A stretch of DNA of 7,606 bases from Actinomycetota bacterium (GTDB lineage: Bacteria; Actinomycetota; Acidimicrobiia; Acidimicrobiales; Aldehydirespiratoraceae). Under the pieces are notes generated by a model. The model did no database searches and was not told the origin of the DNA. It saw only the letters and a list, made by a program, of their open reading frames with translations. Shown here in pieces: positions 6,155 through 7,606 of this stretch. How positions within the stretch are numbered: the first letter of the stretch is position 1; each line of letters opens with the position of its first letter. Location of the stretch: the NCBI GenBank assembly GCA_012271125.1, contig JAAXHB010000020.1, forward strand, positions 10,059 through 17,664, given 5' to 3'. The position numbers and the translations under genes are program-made.

Positions 6155-6676
6155 CTACCCCGGGAGTGACTGTTGCTCGGCAGCGAGGGTGGTGAGGTCG
6201 GTGAGGGGGATGATGCCGTTGGCAGTGGCTGGGTCATAGCCATCGGGCAAAAGGTCGGCGGCGACATCGGCGAGCGGCACGAGCACGAAGTCACGCTCAT
6301 ACATGCGCGGATGCGGGACTTCTAGATCGGACTCGTTGACTGTGACGCCATCGACCCATAAGAGGTCGGCGTCGAGGGTGCGAGGACCCCAATGTTCGAT
6401 GCGTTGGCGTTTGGCTTTGATTTCACAGGCTTGACATGCTTCGAGTAGCTCACGGGCGGTCAGGGTCGTTTGGAGTTTGACGACCATGTTGAGGTATGGG
6501 CCTTGCTCTGGTCCGCCGACGGGTTTTGTTTCATATACGTGTGAGAGCGCTACGACGTCGGGCAGGTCGGCGATGGCGGCTTTGAGGTAGCCGGCCCTGT
6601 CGCCAAGGTTGGAGCCGAGGGCGATAAGTGCTCGTCGTGTTTCTGGCATAGGTGTCGTCGCCGAAGTTGTCATCAT
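6155..6676 (-). CDS. folK: 2-amino-4-hydroxy-6-hydroxymethyldihydropteridine pyrophosphokinase (HPPK)
   Basis: Transfers pyrophosphate from ATP to 6-hydroxymethyl-7,8-dihydropterin, making the substrate for dihydropteroate synthase in folate synthesis; cytoplasmic. The 173-residue product has the family motifs in order: ALGSNLGD (19-26), YETKPVGGPEQGPYLN (48-63), GPRTLDADLL (97-106) with the two Mg-binding aspartates Asp102 and Asp104, and PHPRMYERDFVLVPL (121-135). The ATG at 6676 overlaps the TGA of an upstream acidic reading frame (TGATG), a usual coupling arrangement, so I chose it. An in-frame TTG (6679) and ATGs at 6673 and 6649 are alternatives; the last gives MPETRRALIALGSN, closest to the family start. 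No strong ribosome binding site is seen at any. The gene ends CCG GGG TAG, and the heptamer C CCG GGG before the stop is discussed in the findings. folB and folP, common partners, are not in this window. Confidence 0.95.
   Translation of the reverse strand: MMTTSATTPMPETRRALIALGSNLGDRAGYLKAAIADLPDVVALSHVYETKPVGGPEQGPYLNMVVKLQTTLTARELLEACQACEIKAKRQRIEHWGPRTLDADLLWVDGVTVNESDLEVPHPRMYERDFVLVPLADVAADLLPDGYDPATANGIIPLTDLTTLAAEQQSLPG
6158..6164 (-). other. Possible -1 frameshift heptamer C CCG GGG at the folK end
   Basis: In the folK frame the last codons read CTC CCG GGG TAG. The heptamer CCCGGGG fits the X XXY YYZ pattern of -1 slippery sites. Slipping back one base avoids the TAG and enters the panC frame (GTA GCC AAG CTG). 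No clear upstream Shine-Dalgarno-like stimulator or strong downstream stem is evident, so function is speculative. Confidence 0.35.
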
Positions 6677-6770
6677 CAATAGTCTTCGTCGATGATGTCG
6701 TTGTCGTCGTGAATGTCGTCGGCGTGAATATCGTCGTCGCTGATGTCGTCGTTATAAACGTCGTCGTTAG
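6676..6770 (-). repeat. GAC-rich repeat encoding an acidic peptide, ending at the folK start
   Basis: The minus strand between the phosphatase-like gene and folK is built of GAC GAC units separated by ATC, ATT, AAC or CAC. Read in the -1 frame of the preceding gene it gives NDDVYNDDISDDDIHADD and then IHDDNDIIDEDY, ending with TGA that overlaps the folK ATG as TGATG. This frame has no ATG, GTG or TTG start between its upstream stop (6835-6837) and the repeat. The regular codon use and exact meeting with folK suggest that it is, or recently was, the C-terminal tail of the preceding protein. Confidence 0.55.
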
Positions 6771-7289
6771 TTAGGAGGTGGGAGGGTCTAGTTGTTCGAC
6801 CATGCCGATCAGGGCTCGTCCTGGGGGGCCGAGTTCACGTTCGAGTAGGCGTTCGGTGAGGGTGATTGCTTCGGGGCCGTCGGGCACTAGGCCGGACCAG
6901 CGGATGTAGGCGCCGACGAGGCCGCAGACTTTGTCGTTGATTGCCTCTTGGTGCATGAGGATTTGGCTGGTTGCGAGGCGTTCGTGGAGGGTGCGCAGGA
7001 TGTGCTCGATGTGGTCGGGGCCGTCTTCTGCGCCGGAGAAGGGCAGGTGGAGGTATTCGATTTCGTGTTCGTCGTAGTCGCGCAGGTTGTAGGGGGCGGC
7101 GGTCAGGCTGACTATCAGGTCGATTCCGCTGCGGAGAATCCAGATGATTTCTTCGGTGCGGCGCACTCGGCGGTGGGCGGTGCCGTATCCGCCGGGGCGT
7201 TCGCAGATGGCGAGGCGTTCTGAGATGACCCAGCGGAAGGTGCGGGGCTTGATGCCCTCAGACCATTTGACGGGCGACTGTTCTTCCAA
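6771..7289 (-). CDS. Dual-specificity-phosphatase-like protein lacking the catalytic motif
   Basis: The 172-residue protein shows the order of a cysteine-phosphatase fold: a leading segment WVISERLAICERPGGYG (20-36), a strand GIDLIVSLT (55-63), EYLHLPFSGAEDGPDHIEHI (78-97) resembling the phosphatase general-acid region, a helix, then ILMHQEAINDKVCGLVGAYI. At the last site active enzymes have HCxxGxxR; here His113 is followed by Gln, and Lys120 stands where Arg is expected. Catalysis by the usual thiol mechanism is therefore unlikely; it may be a binding or regulatory pseudophosphatase. I recall similar HQE-type proteins in actinobacteria but cannot verify this. The start is placed at TTG 7289, eleven bases after the tilS stop; no ribosome binding site is visible. 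A longer frame up to 7487 overlaps tilS with unlikely Arg/Pro-rich sequence. It is likely in one operon with tilS and folK. An acidic stretch follows in the -1 frame. Confidence 0.65.
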   Translation of the reverse strand: MEEQSPVKWSEGIKPRTFRWVISERLAICERPGGYGTAHRRVRRTEEIIWILRSGIDLIVSLTAAPYNLRDYDEHEIEYLHLPFSGAEDGPDHIEHILRTLHERLATSQILMHQEAINDKVCGLVGAYIRWSGLVPDGPEAITLTERLLERELGPPGRALIGMVEQLDPPTS

Positions 7290-7300
7290 GGGGTCTAAGG

Positions 7301-7606
7301 CTAGGGTTGCCTGCGGAGTGCTGGGGGTTCGATGCGCAGGACTCCTTTGGTGCGGGTAACCCGATAGCCGCCTGTGATCTCGGTTGCCTTGTGGACGCCG
7401 TGAACGACGTCTAGGACACGGTCGATGCAGGCTGTTGTGGGGGGGGTTGGGTTGGCTGTCATGGGGGTGGTTGCATTGGTAAGCCACTGGCGGAGTGCTT
7501 CGGTTGCTACGGCGACGGGGGCGGCGGCAAGTTCCTTCACGTTGGTTGGGTCTAGGGCGGCGGCTTGGGCGGCTATGACTGCCTGGGCGTCGCGCATATG
7601 GTCGCC
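7301..7606 (-). CDS. tilS: tRNA(Ile)-lysidine synthase, C-terminal end (cut by the window edge)
   Basis: The 101 visible residues are the end of a protein that begins beyond the right edge; the ATG at 7597 is internal, since the frame continues to the edge. The segment PVAVATEALRQWLT followed by PPTTACIDRVLDVVHG, HKATEITGGYRVTRT and KGVLRI matches the pattern I know from the end of short actinobacterial TilS proteins (helical domain with ...RALRxWL, then a 'RVLxVxxG...ATExxGGxRVxRxxG' element). TilS modifies the wobble C34 of tRNA-Ile(CAU) to lysidine so that it reads AUA. The N-terminal PP-loop ATPase domain that would confirm this is outside the window. The tilS-to-folK neighbourhood is common in actinobacteria, usually with hpt, ftsH and fol genes between, none of which is seen here. 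Confidence 0.68.
   Translation of the reverse strand, partial: GDHMRDAQAVIAAQAAALDPTNVKELAAAPVAVATEALRQWLTNATTPMTANPTPPTTACIDRVLDVVHGVHKATEITGGYRVTRTKGVLRIEPPALRRQP

Noticed and set aside
5819..6169. 116-residue Gly/Arg/Lys-rich plus-strand frame
   Set aside because: It is antisense to panC and is explained by the purine-rich plus strand; no ribosome binding site or family resemblance.
6680..6770. CRISPR-like or tandem repeat array in the GTC/GAC-rich spacer
   Set aside because: The units are trinucleotide-like and irregular, without repeat-spacer alternation; a codon repeat explains them better.
7290..7487. Extension of the phosphatase-like protein to a start at 7487
   Set aside because: It would overlap the end of tilS by almost 190 bases with Arg/Pro/His-rich sequence typical of an out-of-frame shadow.

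Overview
The window looks like a chromosomal housekeeping segment from an actinobacterium. Moderately high GC, an actinobacterial-type ClpC, and a tilS-folK-panC-coaX neighbourhood support this. The lipoprotein after clpC and the HCx5R-less phosphatase-like protein between tilS and folK remind me of Acidimicrobiia, but that finer placement is inference. I see no mobile element genes, CRISPR array, tRNA or rRNA.

Layout, from right to left on the minus strand: the C-terminal end of tilS (cut by the window edge), a dual-specificity-phosphatase-like protein that has lost its catalytic residues, folK, panC and coaX. These run head to tail with very short gaps or overlaps and are probably one transcription unit. 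PanC makes pantothenate and CoaX phosphorylates it, so two consecutive CoA-pathway steps are adjacent; FolK serves folate synthesis. A convergent spacer (4134-4298) holding a long imperfect inverted repeat separates coaX from a plus-strand long-chain polyprenyl diphosphate synthase (3138-4133), probably for menaquinone or another polyprenyl carrier. This gene diverges from clpC (283-2982, minus) across a 155-bp promoter region with short repeats. Downstream of clpC, 40 bp or less from its stop, a small lipoprotein gene runs off the left edge.

The most unusual part is 5874-6835. The panC reading frame stays open far upstream of its conserved core and encodes a recognisable PanC amino terminus, then about 68 residues of Ser/Pro-rich low-complexity sequence, then the core. 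Yet that frame has no ATG, GTG or TTG upstream of the core. It enters folK exactly one base back (-1) from the folK frame, and the last two sense codons of folK form a C CCG GGG heptamer directly before the TAG stop. One junction upstream, a GAC-rich stretch encodes a very acidic peptide, again in the -1 frame of the preceding gene, whose stop overlaps the folK start as TGATG. These two -1 junctions may reflect programmed frameshifting, non-canonical initiation or sequence errors; the sequence alone cannot decide.
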